64,000 nucleotides of DNA from UBA8941 sp963780545 (GTDB lineage: Archaea > Thermoproteota > Bathyarchaeia > TCS64): the NCBI GenBank assembly GCA_963780545.1, contig CAWACK010000010.1, positions 248,001 to 312,000 of the forward strand, in the 5' to 3' direction. The notes under the pieces are model-generated. The model ran no database searches. It was given only the letters and a program-made list of their open reading frames with translations, and was not told the DNA's origin. Shown in pieces: positions 43,363 to 52,471 of this stretch. Position numbers and translations under genes: made by a program. The stretch's first letter is position 1. Every line of letters starts with the position of its first letter.

Positions 43363-44823
43363 TTACTTTTTTTCTATCTTCCAAGATGTGCCTTCGGCAT
43401 TGTCGCTGAGAGTGACGCCTACGGCTGTGAGTTTGTTTCTAATCTCATCGGAGTATCTGTAGTTCTTTTCCTTCCGGTACTGGTTTCGGAGGTCGATCAG
43501 TAGCTTGATCAGGTCTTCGGTGAGCTTATCGGTCCCCCCGCCGCGTTTCTCGAAAAGTCCTAGAGCGTTGAGGAGGCTGCGGTAGATTCGAAGTGCCCTA
43601 AGGGCAACGCCCTTGTTGGGTGTGGCTGTGAGGTATTCGTTGATGGCTCCGCTCATGGCGTGGAGGGAGTCTATGGCGGTGTGGCTATCTAGGTCATCGT
43701 CCATTGCGGCCTCGAAGGCTGCGCGTTGCCTTTCGACTTCTTCGAGAATCTTTTGTTCGCGTGGACCGAGGTCTATGTTAGTGTCTGGAACATTAAATGC
43801 GGCATCGAGGAGGTCTAGCGTGTTCTCGAGTCGTTTGGTGGAGCCTTCAGCGCTCTTCATTGCGTCGTCTGTGTAGTCGAGTGGTCGGCGGTAGTGTGTG
43901 CCGAGGTAGAAGTACCGGAACGCGTCCGGTGTATACTTGGCTAGGACCTCTTCGAAGCCAATGTAGTTGCCTAAACTCTTACTCATCTTTTTACCATTGA
44001 TCATGAGGTGGCGGATGTGGACCCAGTAGTGGACGAAATTTTTACCAGTGTAGGTCTCGCTTTGGGCTATCTCATTTGTGTGGTGGGGGAAGACGAGGTC
44101 TTCGCCGCCCGCATGGATGTCTAGGGTGTCGCCGAGTAGGTCATGGGTCATCACACTGCACTCTATGTGCCACCCTGGACGACCCTTACCCCATGGACTG
44201 TCCCAGGAGAGGCCTGGCTCATTTTCGCTTCTCGCAAGTTCCTCGGGTGTGCTCTTCTTCCATAGAGCGAAGTCTTGGGCTGATTCCTTGTCGTACTCGT
44301 CTTTGGTCATGCGTTCGGTAGCCTGGGTCTGAGTGAGGTCAATTCCGCTAAGGCGACCGTAGTCCGGGTACTTGTCAATGTCGAAGTAGACACCATCCTC
44401 GGCAACGTATGCAGCGCCCTTGTCGAGTAGACCTTGGATGAAGGTGATCATCTGGGGGATGTACTCTGTGGCGCGTGGATTAGCCGTTGCTCGGCGGATG
44501 TTGAGGAGGTCGAGACCTCGTAGGAAGCTTTGGGTATAGCGTTGAGTGAATAGCCTGATTGGTTCTCCTGCCTTAGCGGAGTCTCGGATGGTTTTGTCAT
44601 CGATGTCGGTGATGTTCATTATCATTGTAACATCGTAACCGCGGTACTCGAGCCACCTCCGGAGGAGGTCGGCGGAGATGAAGCTCCGGAAGTTGCCTAT
44701 ATGGGGGTCTCCATAGACGGTGGGTCCACAGGCGTACATCTTGACCTTGCCCTGTTCTATCGGCTTGAAGGCACGCTTTGCGCGGGTCATAGTATCGTAA
44801 AGCTCTAGGTTTTCTGAGGTCAT
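43363..44823 (-). CDS. cysS: Cysteinyl-tRNA synthetase
   Basis: 486 aa class I synthetase. HIGN motif at about 41-44 (GDPHIGNF), KMSKS at about 276-280 (NGKKMSKSLGNYIG), and zinc ligands in ACGPTVYG, WHIECSVM and GGEDLVFPHHTNE. Length fits the bacterial/archaeal form. AGGAGG 8 nt before ATG 44823 decides the start; an out-of-frame ATG lies 4 nt earlier. An archaeal direct-charging enzyme, so SepRS/SepCysS is not needed. Confidence 0.96.
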   Translation of the reverse strand: MTSENLELYDTMTRAKRAFKPIEQGKVKMYACGPTVYGDPHIGNFRSFISADLLRRWLEYRGYDVTMIMNITDIDDKTIRDSAKAGEPIRLFTQRYTQSFLRGLDLLNIRRATANPRATEYIPQMITFIQGLLDKGAAYVAEDGVYFDIDKYPDYGRLSGIDLTQTQATERMTKDEYDKESAQDFALWKKSTPEELARSENEPGLSWDSPWGKGRPGWHIECSVMTHDLLGDTLDIHAGGEDLVFPHHTNEIAQSETYTGKNFVHYWVHIRHLMINGKKMSKSLGNYIGFEEVLAKYTPDAFRYFYLGTHYRRPLDYTDDAMKSAEGSTKRLENTLDLLDAAFNVPDTNIDLGPREQKILEEVERQRAAFEAAMDDDLDSHTAIDSLHAMSGAINEYLTATPNKGVALRALRIYRSLLNALGLFEKRGGGTDKLTEDLIKLLIDLRNQYRKEKNYRYSDEIRNKLTAVGVTLSDNAEGTSWKIEKK

Positions 44824-45124
44824 TCATCGTTCCTCCTGAAAATGCTCTGCTAGATGGCGGTACTTGTTCTCTAGACGTTGACTATCTGACACGATATTAT
44901 ATGGAAAAACAATGCCTTTTATTACTCTCACGTCCACGAACACAATAATCTCATTCTTCCCAGTCTAGCATTAGGATGTTTGATAAAGCGTTTATAAGTT
45001 TTCAGGATTCGCGCGCTCATCTGGATATCCTACGACTTGATATTTAGGCCCTTTATACGAGAGGGAAAACGTTAAGCTTGAGTGTTATCGATCGAATACT
45101 CGATAAGGGGGAGTATGTGAAGAA
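44824..45124. other. Intergenic spacer, cysS promoter side
   Basis: 301 bp without a gene. It holds the cysS Shine-Dalgarno (AGGAGG), a TTATATGG box about 75 nt upstream of cysS, a CGCGCGC word at 45010-45016 and GGGGGAG (45107-45113) ahead of the next small ORF. Nothing else recognised. Confidence 0.5.
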
Positions 45125-45313
45125 ATGGATTTTTCCCATTCTTCAGGCTTCATTCTCATAATTGTTATCTCTAGTATGTTAGGATTAACGGAAGGTGCTG
45201 CCTTAAGCTACATATTCTCCCATTTTAATTACGTCTGGTTGGTAATTACGCTGGGCTTCGGGCTTCTGTTAGTAGGCTTTTCGTTTTGGGTGTACTACTA
45301 TATCACACATTAA
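45125..45313 (+). CDS. Small two-helix membrane protein, 62 aa
   Basis: ATG 45125. Two hydrophobic helices (about 9-29 and 37-58), aromatic at the end (FSFWVYYYITH). GGGGGAG lies about 12 nt upstream. Unknown family; sequence is plausible for a small membrane subunit, but there is no partner gene nearby. Confidence 0.5.
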   Translation: MDFSHSSGFILIIVISSMLGLTEGAALSYIFSHFNYVWLVITLGFGLLLVGFSFWVYYYITH

Positions 45314-45425
45314 AGGCTGATAAAGAGAAGTTTCCTTTGGACAAGATGCGCGCGTATAGCGATTATTAATATGCGAAATCTCAGTAAGTCTATGAAAAAG
45401 GAATAATTAGAAAATGTGTACACAA

Positions 45426-45809
45426 TTAAGGATTTAGTAACCTTCCGCCTGGTATATAGAAACCATCCCATTGGGGTGTCCACGCTATTACATATATAGT
45501 TGAATAAGTCGGGGGATTACCGTTATCGGAAACTCCTGAAACAAGTATGTAAAAATTGGGACTATCCATGTTGTTCTGATAATATACAGCCTTACCAGCG
45601 CTACTATTTGTAAACTCAGTGAGCGTACTAACTCTTGCATTTGTATTTATTGTTGGGTTTCCTAAAGTGGCTATATTTTTTGCCGACAAGCTCGATATAA
45701 TTTTCTCAGATCCATTAACGTCACCTTGATATTGTACAGATGCTATGACAATGGTTAATGTAGTTATTATTATAATAAAGGCAATAACGCCAATCGCACG
45801 CGTGTTCAT
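45426..45809 (-). CDS. Secreted or pilin-like membrane-anchored protein, 127 aa
   Basis: ATG 45809. A short basic N-terminus (MNTRA) followed by a 20-residue hydrophobic helix (IGVIAFIIIITTLTIVIASV) resembles an archaeal type IV pilin-type N-terminus or an uncleaved signal anchor. The rest is polar, Ser/Thr/Asn rich and beta-prone, as in surface proteins. No family recognised. It stands alone, followed on its 5' side by 355 bp of AT-rich DNA. Confidence 0.6.
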   Translation of the reverse strand: MNTRAIGVIAFIIIITTLTIVIASVQYQGDVNGSEKIISSLSAKNIATLGNPTINTNARVSTLTEFTNSSAGKAVYYQNNMDSPNFYILVSGVSDNGNPPTYSTIYVIAWTPQWDGFYIPGGRLLNP

Positions 45810-46164
45810 TTTTTCATTTTTCTCCTATTTTCATTATAGTATATTTACATTAATAACTCCAAGCATTAATACAAAAAGGTTGTTTAAATTCCGCTTGCAT
45901 TCATTTTTAAATACTGTACAAAATCGCAGGCACGATTATTTCTGAAATATTTCATCGTTTTAATGGATGCTTATTATATTTCTGAGAGTTTCTTTTGTAC
46001 CCTCGGATTCGTATTGGGTGAGGAAGTTGTTAACTGAGTATTTTTATCGGAGGGCCATGTAAATTAAGATAGTAATTGTAATGTGAATTTATATAAAGGA
46101 ATTTGATGATAAAAGAAATTAATTTGTCCCCTGACTAGTCGACAATGTCTGTAGTTAACTGCGT
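45810..46164. other. AT-rich spacer, no gene seen
   Basis: 355 bp, mostly A/T, with short poly-T runs at the left end that could terminate or promote the flanking leftward genes. No open frame with a start signal, RNA gene or repeat recognised. Confidence 0.5.
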
Positions 46165-46272
46165 TTATGCTGTTATTACAATGGTTCTTAAGAGGACAAT
46201 TATAATTACAACAACTATCGCGGATGCAGTGTAGAATAATGCTGCTTCGAGGCGTTTCTGCAATTTTATCAC
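46165..46272 (-). CDS. Single-pass membrane microprotein, about 32-35 aa
   Basis: Leftward frame ending TAA at 46165-46167. From TTG 46263 it encodes MQKRLEAALFYTASAIV plus a strongly hydrophobic helix of about 18 residues (AIVVVIIIVLLRTIVITA). GTG 46272 is an alternative. A textbook TATATAAAAG box (plus-strand 46284-46293) lies about 26 nt upstream of the TTG, so transcription would begin at the start codon. It sits just after the exporter copy B. Too short for family assignment. Confidence 0.5.
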   Translation of the reverse strand: MIKLQKRLEAALFYTASAIVVVIIIVLLRTIVITA

Positions 46273-46364
46273 TTGTTGTTGCCTTTTATATATCTGGGGT
46301 ATTTAATCATTTCTCAATTTTTATCCCTATATCATTTAGGTTAGTGCTTGGGCGGTCAACTATT

Positions 46365-48218
46365 TTAAAAAAGGGTAGCCTCAATTCCAGCCTCTTCTCT
46401 GAATTGCATCCTGTAGAATGAACTATAGAGCCCATTCGACTTCATCAGTTCAGCGTGTGATCCTTTTTCGACTATTCTCCCCAGATCAATGACCAAGATT
46501 TCATCGCACAGCCTTATTGTCGAAAGTCTATGAGCTATTATTATTGCCATCCTGTTTTCAAGAAGCTTCTTCAACGCGTTCTGTATCACGAGTTCAGTGT
46601 ATGGGTCAATGCTTGAAGTTGCCTCGTCCAGGATCAATAACTTTGGATTCATCATTAGGGTTCTTGCGAAGCTTATTAGCTGTCTCTGACCTATCGAGAT
46701 ATTCGATGAGCCCTCTTGTATAACGTAGTCGTACCCGCCCGGTAGTTTCATTATAAATTCGTGTGCACCCACGGTTTTAGATGCCTCAACTACCTCCTCG
46801 TCGGATGCCTCAGGCCTTCCAAACCTTATGTTATTTCTAACTGTTATGGGGAAGAGGAAGGAGTCCTGCAAAACGGTGCTCATATTTCTGCGTAAGGAGG
46901 CGATTTTTATGTCTTTTACATCATATCCATTGACAAGTACTCTACCGCTAAGGGGATCGTAGAATCTCTCTAGGAGGTTAATTATTGTGCTCTTGCCGGC
47001 TCCTGTTGGTCCAACTAGAGCCAGTTTCTTTGAACCCTCTAGACTCAGGTTTACGTCGTGTATAACCGGGTTTTTAGGGTCGTATCCGAAGGTGATGTCC
47101 TCAAATTTCACTGAGTTTATCGTCTCGATCGCTATGGCTCTGTCTGGTGGAGGATCTTGTACCTCTATTCTAGTGTCTATCAGATCAAAGATCCTTTCCA
47201 ACGCAGACATACATGATTGATATTGGTCGTATGCCTGCAGAAACGTCGTGAGGGGTGTGAAGTAAGCGAATTGGTACTCAAGAAACGCTGCGAGCAGTCC
47301 CAAGCTTATCGTTCCATTTATGGTGAGTATCGCGCCATACCAAAGTATCAGTAGCGTCCCGATTATCCTCATGTACAATATTAGTGGTTGGTATATTGTT
47401 GAGATGAAGATAGTGCGTTTGTAGGAGTCAATAGTCTTGGTATTTGATACGTCGAATCCTTCTGCGGCGTCATCCTCTTTTACGAACGCCTTTATGATTT
47501 TCATGCCTGCGAAATTTTCCTGCATCTTGGCTATCAGACCTGCGAGGTTTGTGAGAGTTTTCCTATACTGTCTCCTTGAATATCCTCCAAGAACAAATGT
47601 CATTATTGCTGCTACAGGTACGATGGCTATGGCGAGCAGAGCAAGTTGCCAGTTGAGGAAGAATATGATTATTACAGAGCCTATGATGGAGGTTGCATCT
47701 ACGATCATGCTTGTTAATCCCATTCTTAGGAATATTCTGACTTGGTTTGAGTCCGTGGTGGGCCTCGACATTATCCGACCAATCTCGCCTTCTGAGAAAT
47801 ACTTTAGTGACAAGTCCTCCAATTTTACTGTGCATTGGTCTCTTAGGTCCCTTACGACCGATTCTCCAACGATCCGCATCTGATATGTCTGAACGTACTG
47901 GGAGACGTATGTACCTACGGTTACTAAGATGAATACGGGAACCCACCAGACGAACGCTGAGAGGTAGGAAGCATCACGGTAATTAATCGTGGGTGTTATT
48001 ATGTCGTTTATTGCTATCAGGTGAAGATATGGTGAGATTAGTCCTGTCAACGCACCTACTGCAATAGCGATTGAACCAATGATCAGGTTTCTTCGGTAAG
48101 GTAGTACGTAATTAAATAACCTGGCGATAAGAACTCGATCTGCAACTTTCCTCTTGGCACCCTCTTCCTTCTTTGTTGAAAAGGTGTCGTGTCCTTCCGA
48201 ATTTTGCTGTTCTGATAT
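46365..48218 (-). CDS. Heterodimeric ABC exporter half-transporter, consensus Walker B subunit (copy B2), start codon ATA
   Basis: Paralogue of the 34499-36343 gene. NBD: Walker A GPTGAGKST, degenerate signature NISIGQRQ, Walker B LILDEATSSID and AHRLS. The first ATG/GTG/TTG-type start in frame is TTG 48050, but homology goes on upstream without a stop for 56 codons (QQNSEGHDTFSTKKEEG, then VADRVLIARLFNYVLPYRR) to an ATA at 48216-48218 that directly follows the TAA of B1. In copy A the same position is ATG. So the gene is 617 codons long, with its start changed to ATA or translation reinitiating there. Confidence 0.85.
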   Translation of the reverse strand: MSEQQNSEGHDTFSTKKEEGAKRKVADRVLIARLFNYVLPYRRNLIIGSIAIAVGALTGLISPYLHLIAINDIITPTINYRDASYLSAFVWWVPVFILVTVGTYVSQYVQTYQMRIVGESVVRDLRDQCTVKLEDLSLKYFSEGEIGRIMSRPTTDSNQVRIFLRMGLTSMIVDATSIIGSVIIIFFLNWQLALLAIAIVPVAAIMTFVLGGYSRRQYRKTLTNLAGLIAKMQENFAGMKIIKAFVKEDDAAEGFDVSNTKTIDSYKRTIFISTIYQPLILYMRIIGTLLILWYGAILTINGTISLGLLAAFLEYQFAYFTPLTTFLQAYDQYQSCMSALERIFDLIDTRIEVQDPPPDRAIAIETINSVKFEDITFGYDPKNPVIHDVNLSLEGSKKLALVGPTGAGKSTIINLLERFYDPLSGRVLVNGYDVKDIKIASLRRNMSTVLQDSFLFPITVRNNIRFGRPEASDEEVVEASKTVGAHEFIMKLPGGYDYVIQEGSSNISIGQRQLISFARTLMMNPKLLILDEATSSIDPYTELVIQNALKKLLENRMAIIIAHRLSTIRLCDEILVIDLGRIVEKGSHAELMKSNGLYSSFYRMQFREEAGIEATLF

Positions 48219-49784
48219 TTACTTAGCCTCCAGTATCTCTTCAGGCGACTTTTCGACGAATTGTGTTTCATATATTTTCTTGTATATCTGCCCCTTAGCC
48301 ATCAATTCGGCGTGTGTTCCGAACTCGACGATCTCGCCGTTACTAAGTACCATTATTCTATCTGCATTCTTTATGGTTGAAAGTCTCTGGGCGATTATGA
48401 AGCATGTTCTACCCTTTAGAGCCTCGTCAATGGCTTCTTGTATTGCCTGCTCAGTCTTTGCGTCAACAAATGATAGGGAGTCATCTAGGATCAAAATCCT
48501 CGGGTTTGCTACTAGGGCTCTTGCAATCGTCAGCCTCTGTTTCTGACCACCTGAGAGGGTCACCCCCCTCTCCCCAACTGGGGTGTCGTATCCGTCTGGG
48601 AGCGATTCTATAAAATCGTGTATCCTCGCCGACTTAGCAGCGGATACGATCTCATCCATAGAAGCGTCGCTTTTACCAAATGCAATATTACTTTTTATAG
48701 TCCCTGAGAACAGGAACACGTCTTGCAGAACTAATCCTATTTGGCTCCTCAAGGATGATATGTTAAAGTTTCTGATATCTGTCCCATCTATCGATATACT
48801 TCCCGAGTTAACGTCATAGAATCTTGGAATTAGGTATACAAGCGACGTTTTCCCACTACCGGTGGCCCCAAGGATCGCTATCTTCTCACCTGGGCTGGCT
48901 TTGAAATTTATATTTTTCAAGATTGGTTTATCTTGAACGTATCCAAAGGTCACGTCTCGGAATTCAACTTCGCCTTTACCTATTGTGATGTCTTTGGCAT
49001 CGGCTTTATTTTCAACATCTCCGGGTGTGTCTATCGTATCGAAGATTCTTTCAGCCCCTGAGGTAGCAACACTCAGTTGACCTACCCAGGTGCTGAAGTC
49101 ACGGATGGGGAAAGATATTCGCAGTATGTATCTAGCGTAGAGCAAAATTATTCCTAATGTCACTGTTCCACCCAACGCCAAATTCGTTCCAAAAACATAG
49201 ATCATGGTTACGCCCAGCGTCATTATGGCTGGTGCGGAGGGCAGGTAAATCGCTTGGATCTTCCCCGCGTGGATCGCTACGTCGGTGAACTTCGTGACAA
49301 TCTCCTTATCGCCCTCCTCCATCTCAGCTTCCCTCTGGAAGATTCGGACGTTCTTCATCCCAATGATGTTCTGCTGAACGTAGGCACCAATTTTACCCAA
49401 GATCAACTGGTTCTTTCTGAAGAGGGGCATCGTAAGTAAGAAGTTCCTCATCTGGAAAACTAGAATGAATGGAACGGGTATCATCGCTATTAAGGCCAAA
49501 GTGGGATTTAGTGTCCAGCAAACCCAAAATATCAAACTGATGGTGAATACGAAGTTTGCTAAAAATGTCACCCAGGTCCTGAGGAACATGTCAACAAACA
49601 TCATCTCCTGCGTCGGCCTCGAGGTGAGGTCTCCCACGGGATTAGTGTCAAAGAATGTGAAGGATTTCCCTTGGCACGCCCTATAGTAGTCGCTTCTCAT
49701 GTCCCCCATCACCGATTGCGCCATTCTGCCGTTAAAGTAAAGAATTAGCCAGTTTACTAACCCGAAACCTAGCACTGAAAGCAA
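48219..49784 (-). CDS. Heterodimeric ABC exporter half-transporter, degenerate-site subunit (copy B1), main frame
   Basis: 521 aa from TTG 49784, lacking the first helix because of upstream frameshifts (see 49785-50055). NBD: Walker A GATGSGKTS, signature LSGGQKQR and Walker B LILDDSLSFVD, with Asp for Glu as in copy A1. Together with B2 it forms a second asymmetric exporter in inverted orientation to copy A. A coupling-helix region around MKNVRIFQRE is nearly identical in DNA to copy A1 (over 25 bp without change), which suggests recent duplication or gene conversion. Confidence 0.85.
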   Translation of the reverse strand: MLSVLGFGLVNWLILYFNGRMAQSVMGDMRSDYYRACQGKSFTFFDTNPVGDLTSRPTQEMMFVDMFLRTWVTFLANFVFTISLIFWVCWTLNPTLALIAMIPVPFILVFQMRNFLLTMPLFRKNQLILGKIGAYVQQNIIGMKNVRIFQREAEMEEGDKEIVTKFTDVAIHAGKIQAIYLPSAPAIMTLGVTMIYVFGTNLALGGTVTLGIILLYARYILRISFPIRDFSTWVGQLSVATSGAERIFDTIDTPGDVENKADAKDITIGKGEVEFRDVTFGYVQDKPILKNINFKASPGEKIAILGATGSGKTSLVYLIPRFYDVNSGSISIDGTDIRNFNISSLRSQIGLVLQDVFLFSGTIKSNIAFGKSDASMDEIVSAAKSARIHDFIESLPDGYDTPVGERGVTLSGGQKQRLTIARALVANPRILILDDSLSFVDAKTEQAIQEAIDEALKGRTCFIIAQRLSTIKNADRIMVLSNGEIVEFGTHAELMAKGQIYKKIYETQFVEKSPEEILEAK

Positions 49785-50055
49785 TATATCCAGAAGTAAG
49801 CCAGAAAGCAGGCGACGTTGCTGGATGTTGGGGGGTTGGCGCCTATGACGAAATCTATGATCTGCGAGGTATACAAGGGTTCGAGGAGGAATAGAAACGA
49901 TTTTAGAAACGCCAGAACAGTTATGAAAACGAGGATATGCATGTATGGCTTGTGATAAGCAGCATTCTTCGAAAGATTTTTAGTTGTTGAGAAATAGCCT
50001 TCGGAGTCTCCGGGATTGTGTCGATGTATTCTAAAACTGGTTTAGCTACAGCCAT
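49785..50055 (-). pseudogene. 5' part of ABC exporter copy B1, two frameshifts
   Basis: From ATG 50055 the homologous N-terminus MAVAKPVLEYI is read, then frame is lost at a run of five A (minus strand, about 49978). The next frame gives KNAAYHKPYMHILVFITV through to EPLYTSQIIDFVIGANPP and is lost at a run of six C (about 49833). The third frame joins the main CDS (NIQQRRLLSGLLLDI). One added base in each run would restore the protein. Either assembly errors or a decaying gene. Confidence 0.75.
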
Positions 50056-50230
50056 GAGAAGGAATTTACCACCTTTATATTCCTTCTATGTCACTATAAG
50101 CTACTTTAAAGCATTTTCCTATAAGCTTATCATTAGGAATGCAATCGTATTAGATTTATAATAAGTGGCATTTAATAGTACACCCGATTAATTGAACAAC
50201 TTTTAAATCACATTGAATTAGCCTTGAATT

Positions 50231-50752
50231 ATGATGTCAAATAAAGCGGATGAAACAAAATTCTCTAATTACGTCAAACTTGCTCTAGAAAAAGGAGCAT
50301 CAGAAGCTAAGATAATACTAGCATCATCGATAAAAACTGCGTCTTGGACCAGGTTACGTTGTCAATATGGTTGTCCTAACTATGGGACAAACCTCTGCTG
50401 CCCCCCATACTCGCCCACAGCTGAGGAAACCCAGAAAGCATTAAACGAATACAACTACGCCTTATTAGTGAAGTTTAAAACTATAGGTGACGTAAAGAAA
50501 TCAATCCAAGAAATTGAGAAGGCGTTATTCCTAGATGGAAGATACAAAGCCTTCAGCTTCAAGGCGGGTCGATGTGAACTCTGTGAAAAATGTAACCTGA
50601 AGACGTGTGTCCACGCTGGACAAGCTAGGCCCCCCATGGAGGCCGCAGGGATAGATGTCTATGAGACGGTTAGGAGAAACGGCTTCAACATTGAGGTCTT
50701 GAGTAATAAAGAAACCCAGGGAAGTTACTTTGGACTAGTGCTCATAGAGTGA
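50231..50752 (+). CDS. DUF2284 cysteine-rich metal-binding protein
   Basis: 173 aa. Cys motifs of the family: RCQYGCPNYGTNLCCPP, then GRCELCEKCNLKTCVH. Predicted metal or iron-sulfur binding, function unproven. ATG 50231 (a second ATG follows directly). Single gene between exporter copy B and a 670-bp spacer. Confidence 0.85.
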   Translation: MMSNKADETKFSNYVKLALEKGASEAKIILASSIKTASWTRLRCQYGCPNYGTNLCCPPYSPTAEETQKALNEYNYALLVKFKTIGDVKKSIQEIEKALFLDGRYKAFSFKAGRCELCEKCNLKTCVHAGQARPPMEAAGIDVYETVRRNGFNIEVLSNKETQGSYFGLVLIE

Positions 50753-51420
50753 CGGTATAAGAAATTATTAGTGGTTATGGTAAACATCCGAGAGAACGTA
50801 TTATAGGCTAGCCTGAGGACATAGAAGTATAAGTGGGGATTTGCGGGAACGCACGCGCACTCATAAAAAATTATTAACTTTAGAAAGCGAAGAACAAGAA
50901 TACGAGGTTAAATGCTTAGAATCAATCCATTAGAATATAGCTAGCGAGGGTCCAACGGTTCGCAATATGATTTATTATTTAAGTATGATTTTAAAATGCT
51001 TTTACGCTAGCCTATTCTTTGATTATTTCCGAATTGCAAAAGGGTGTCACTTCTCTAATACACGATTGACTCGCGCGCGATTTTATAGCATACATTAACT
51101 AAATCACATAAAAATAAGAGGACAGCATTCGAAGTGTAATGATTTTCCAATTAAAACATATAAAATTGAAGACTAATCGTGCTACAGGTTTGCGTCTTAA
51201 ACACTCTGATAGTCAACATTCCAACAGATCAATTAGGCTAAGCTAGCCTGGCCCATTATAATTATAGTTGAATATTTTGCTGATTAACGATGTTTCCATC
51301 GAGATTATTGCTATTTGGGTAAAGAAAGCATATAATTTAGGCCTTCATACATCCAAAAATTCAATTAAATGCTCCAAGTATCCACAAGATAATTAATCTA
51401 GGCTAGCCTATCGCTTATTT
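50753..51420. repeat. Gene-free spacer with repeated AGGCTAGCCT palindromes
   Basis: 668 bp without a convincing gene. The perfect palindrome AGGCTAGCCT occurs at 50805-50814 and 51400-51409, with partial copies at 51006-51013 (GCTAGCCT) and 51242-51249 (GCTAGCCT) and an AGCTAGCG at 50939. The copies near 51236 and 51400 share flanking sequence (AGAT, AATTA before the site). Two CG-alternating words lie at 50851 and 51072. Box A-like TATA words are frequent. Confidence 0.4.
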
Positions 51421-51615
51421 ATGAGTCATTTAGTCTGTCCTCTGTGCGGGAAAAATGCTCCTATTTCCACCTTAAATCCCAGCGGTCTCGACTTGGATTT
51501 GCGAGTCGTCAGCTTTAAAGGTTTAGGGAGAGGTAAAGGATTTAGCAAGTCCGAGGAGCCATTCTGTTCTAAACGATGGAGAGTACTCCCCGATTATTGC
51601 GGCAAGGGTACTTGA
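51421..51615 (+). CDS. Zinc-ribbon N-terminal fragment of a frameshifted gene
   Basis: ATG 51421, 64 aa. A two-Cys knuckle (VCPLCGKNAP) and the motif FKGLGRGKGF. After about residue 46 the sequence turns unlikely (CSKRWRVLPDYCGKG); the shifted frame SVLNDGEYSPIIAARVLEL continues smoothly into the next ORF. Removing one base near 51560 (for example one C of GAGCCATT) fuses both frames into a protein of about 285 residues. Unknown function. Confidence 0.55.
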   Translation: MSHLVCPLCGKNAPISTLNPSGLDLDLRVVSFKGLGRGKGFSKSEEPFCSKRWRVLPDYCGKGT

Positions 51616-51625
51616 ACTGTGCGCT

Positions 51626-52285
51626 ATGTTTCTCGAGTCGGGTGAACTCAAGAAGGAGACCATAATAGAGAAGCTTGGATTGAACATATTAGTAGAAGAT
51701 GAAGGCACATCTAGAGAACAGTTAGAAAAACTGAATGTCGAGTTGTCTGAAAAAAATAAGGCTCTACACGATGCCGGTGAGTCACTTTTTGAAGAGAATA
51801 AACGATTAACTGAAAAAAATGACTCACTAGAAAAGACGTTATCATCAACCAGAAATAATCTTGAGGATAATACCTCAAAAGAAGCAAGGAAGAAGATGAT
51901 CGACTACATTTTGATGGAGGGTATCGAACTTCAAACGAACATCGCAGAGATGGATGAGTCAGGATGGTGGGTGAAGATCCACAAAGAAACACTTCAATTT
52001 AATAGTTATTTATTAGAGTTGGTCCCGCTTCTTCCAGATGATATTAGGTTTGAGTTATTTAAACGTATAAAGGCAAGTGATGAGGCAAATGGTATTCTCG
52101 ATCTGATTAAGAGCTTGCCGCGGGAAAAGACGATTGCCGAAAAGATATCGAATTATAATCCTGTGCCTACGATTTTTGATGGCGTCATGATTGCGCCACC
52201 ATTTAAGATTACTCTAGATATGAGTAGTCTGAAAGGAATAGTTTCTAAGGCGAAAAAATTAGCTAATCTAGATAAAGATAAATAA
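51626..52285 (+). CDS. Coiled-coil C-terminal part of the same frameshifted gene
   Basis: 219 aa from ATG 51626, though the real frame extends upstream to about 51560. A coiled coil (about 28-95, EQLEKLNVELSEKNKAL), then a helical domain and a C-terminal strand-rich tail (NYNPVPTIFDGVMIAPP). With the zinc-ribbon part upstream it would read zinc knuckle, coiled coil, helical domain. No family recognised. Confidence 0.65.
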   Translation: MFLESGELKKETIIEKLGLNILVEDEGTSREQLEKLNVELSEKNKALHDAGESLFEENKRLTEKNDSLEKTLSSTRNNLEDNTSKEARKKMIDYILMEGIELQTNIAEMDESGWWVKIHKETLQFNSYLLELVPLLPDDIRFELFKRIKASDEANGILDLIKSLPREKTIAEKISNYNPVPTIFDGVMIAPPFKITLDMSSLKGIVSKAKKLANLDKDK

Positions 52286-52471
52286 CTTTATTTAATAACA
52301 TGATAGTTATATTTTTCCTTCACTATTTTACTTACTATTCAGATTTATCTGACGTTTCCTACAGAGGGTAATTGGTTATTAGGATAGTGGTTCTTTATGT
52401 GTTTAAACATTTGAAATTTGTTATTCAAATGAGAAAATGATTAATTTGATTGTACCTGTAAACTGACTTTC

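Noticed and set aside
46224..46421. Rightward 65-aa frame
   Set aside because: Overlaps the ABC gene end and the antisense microprotein; no start signal.
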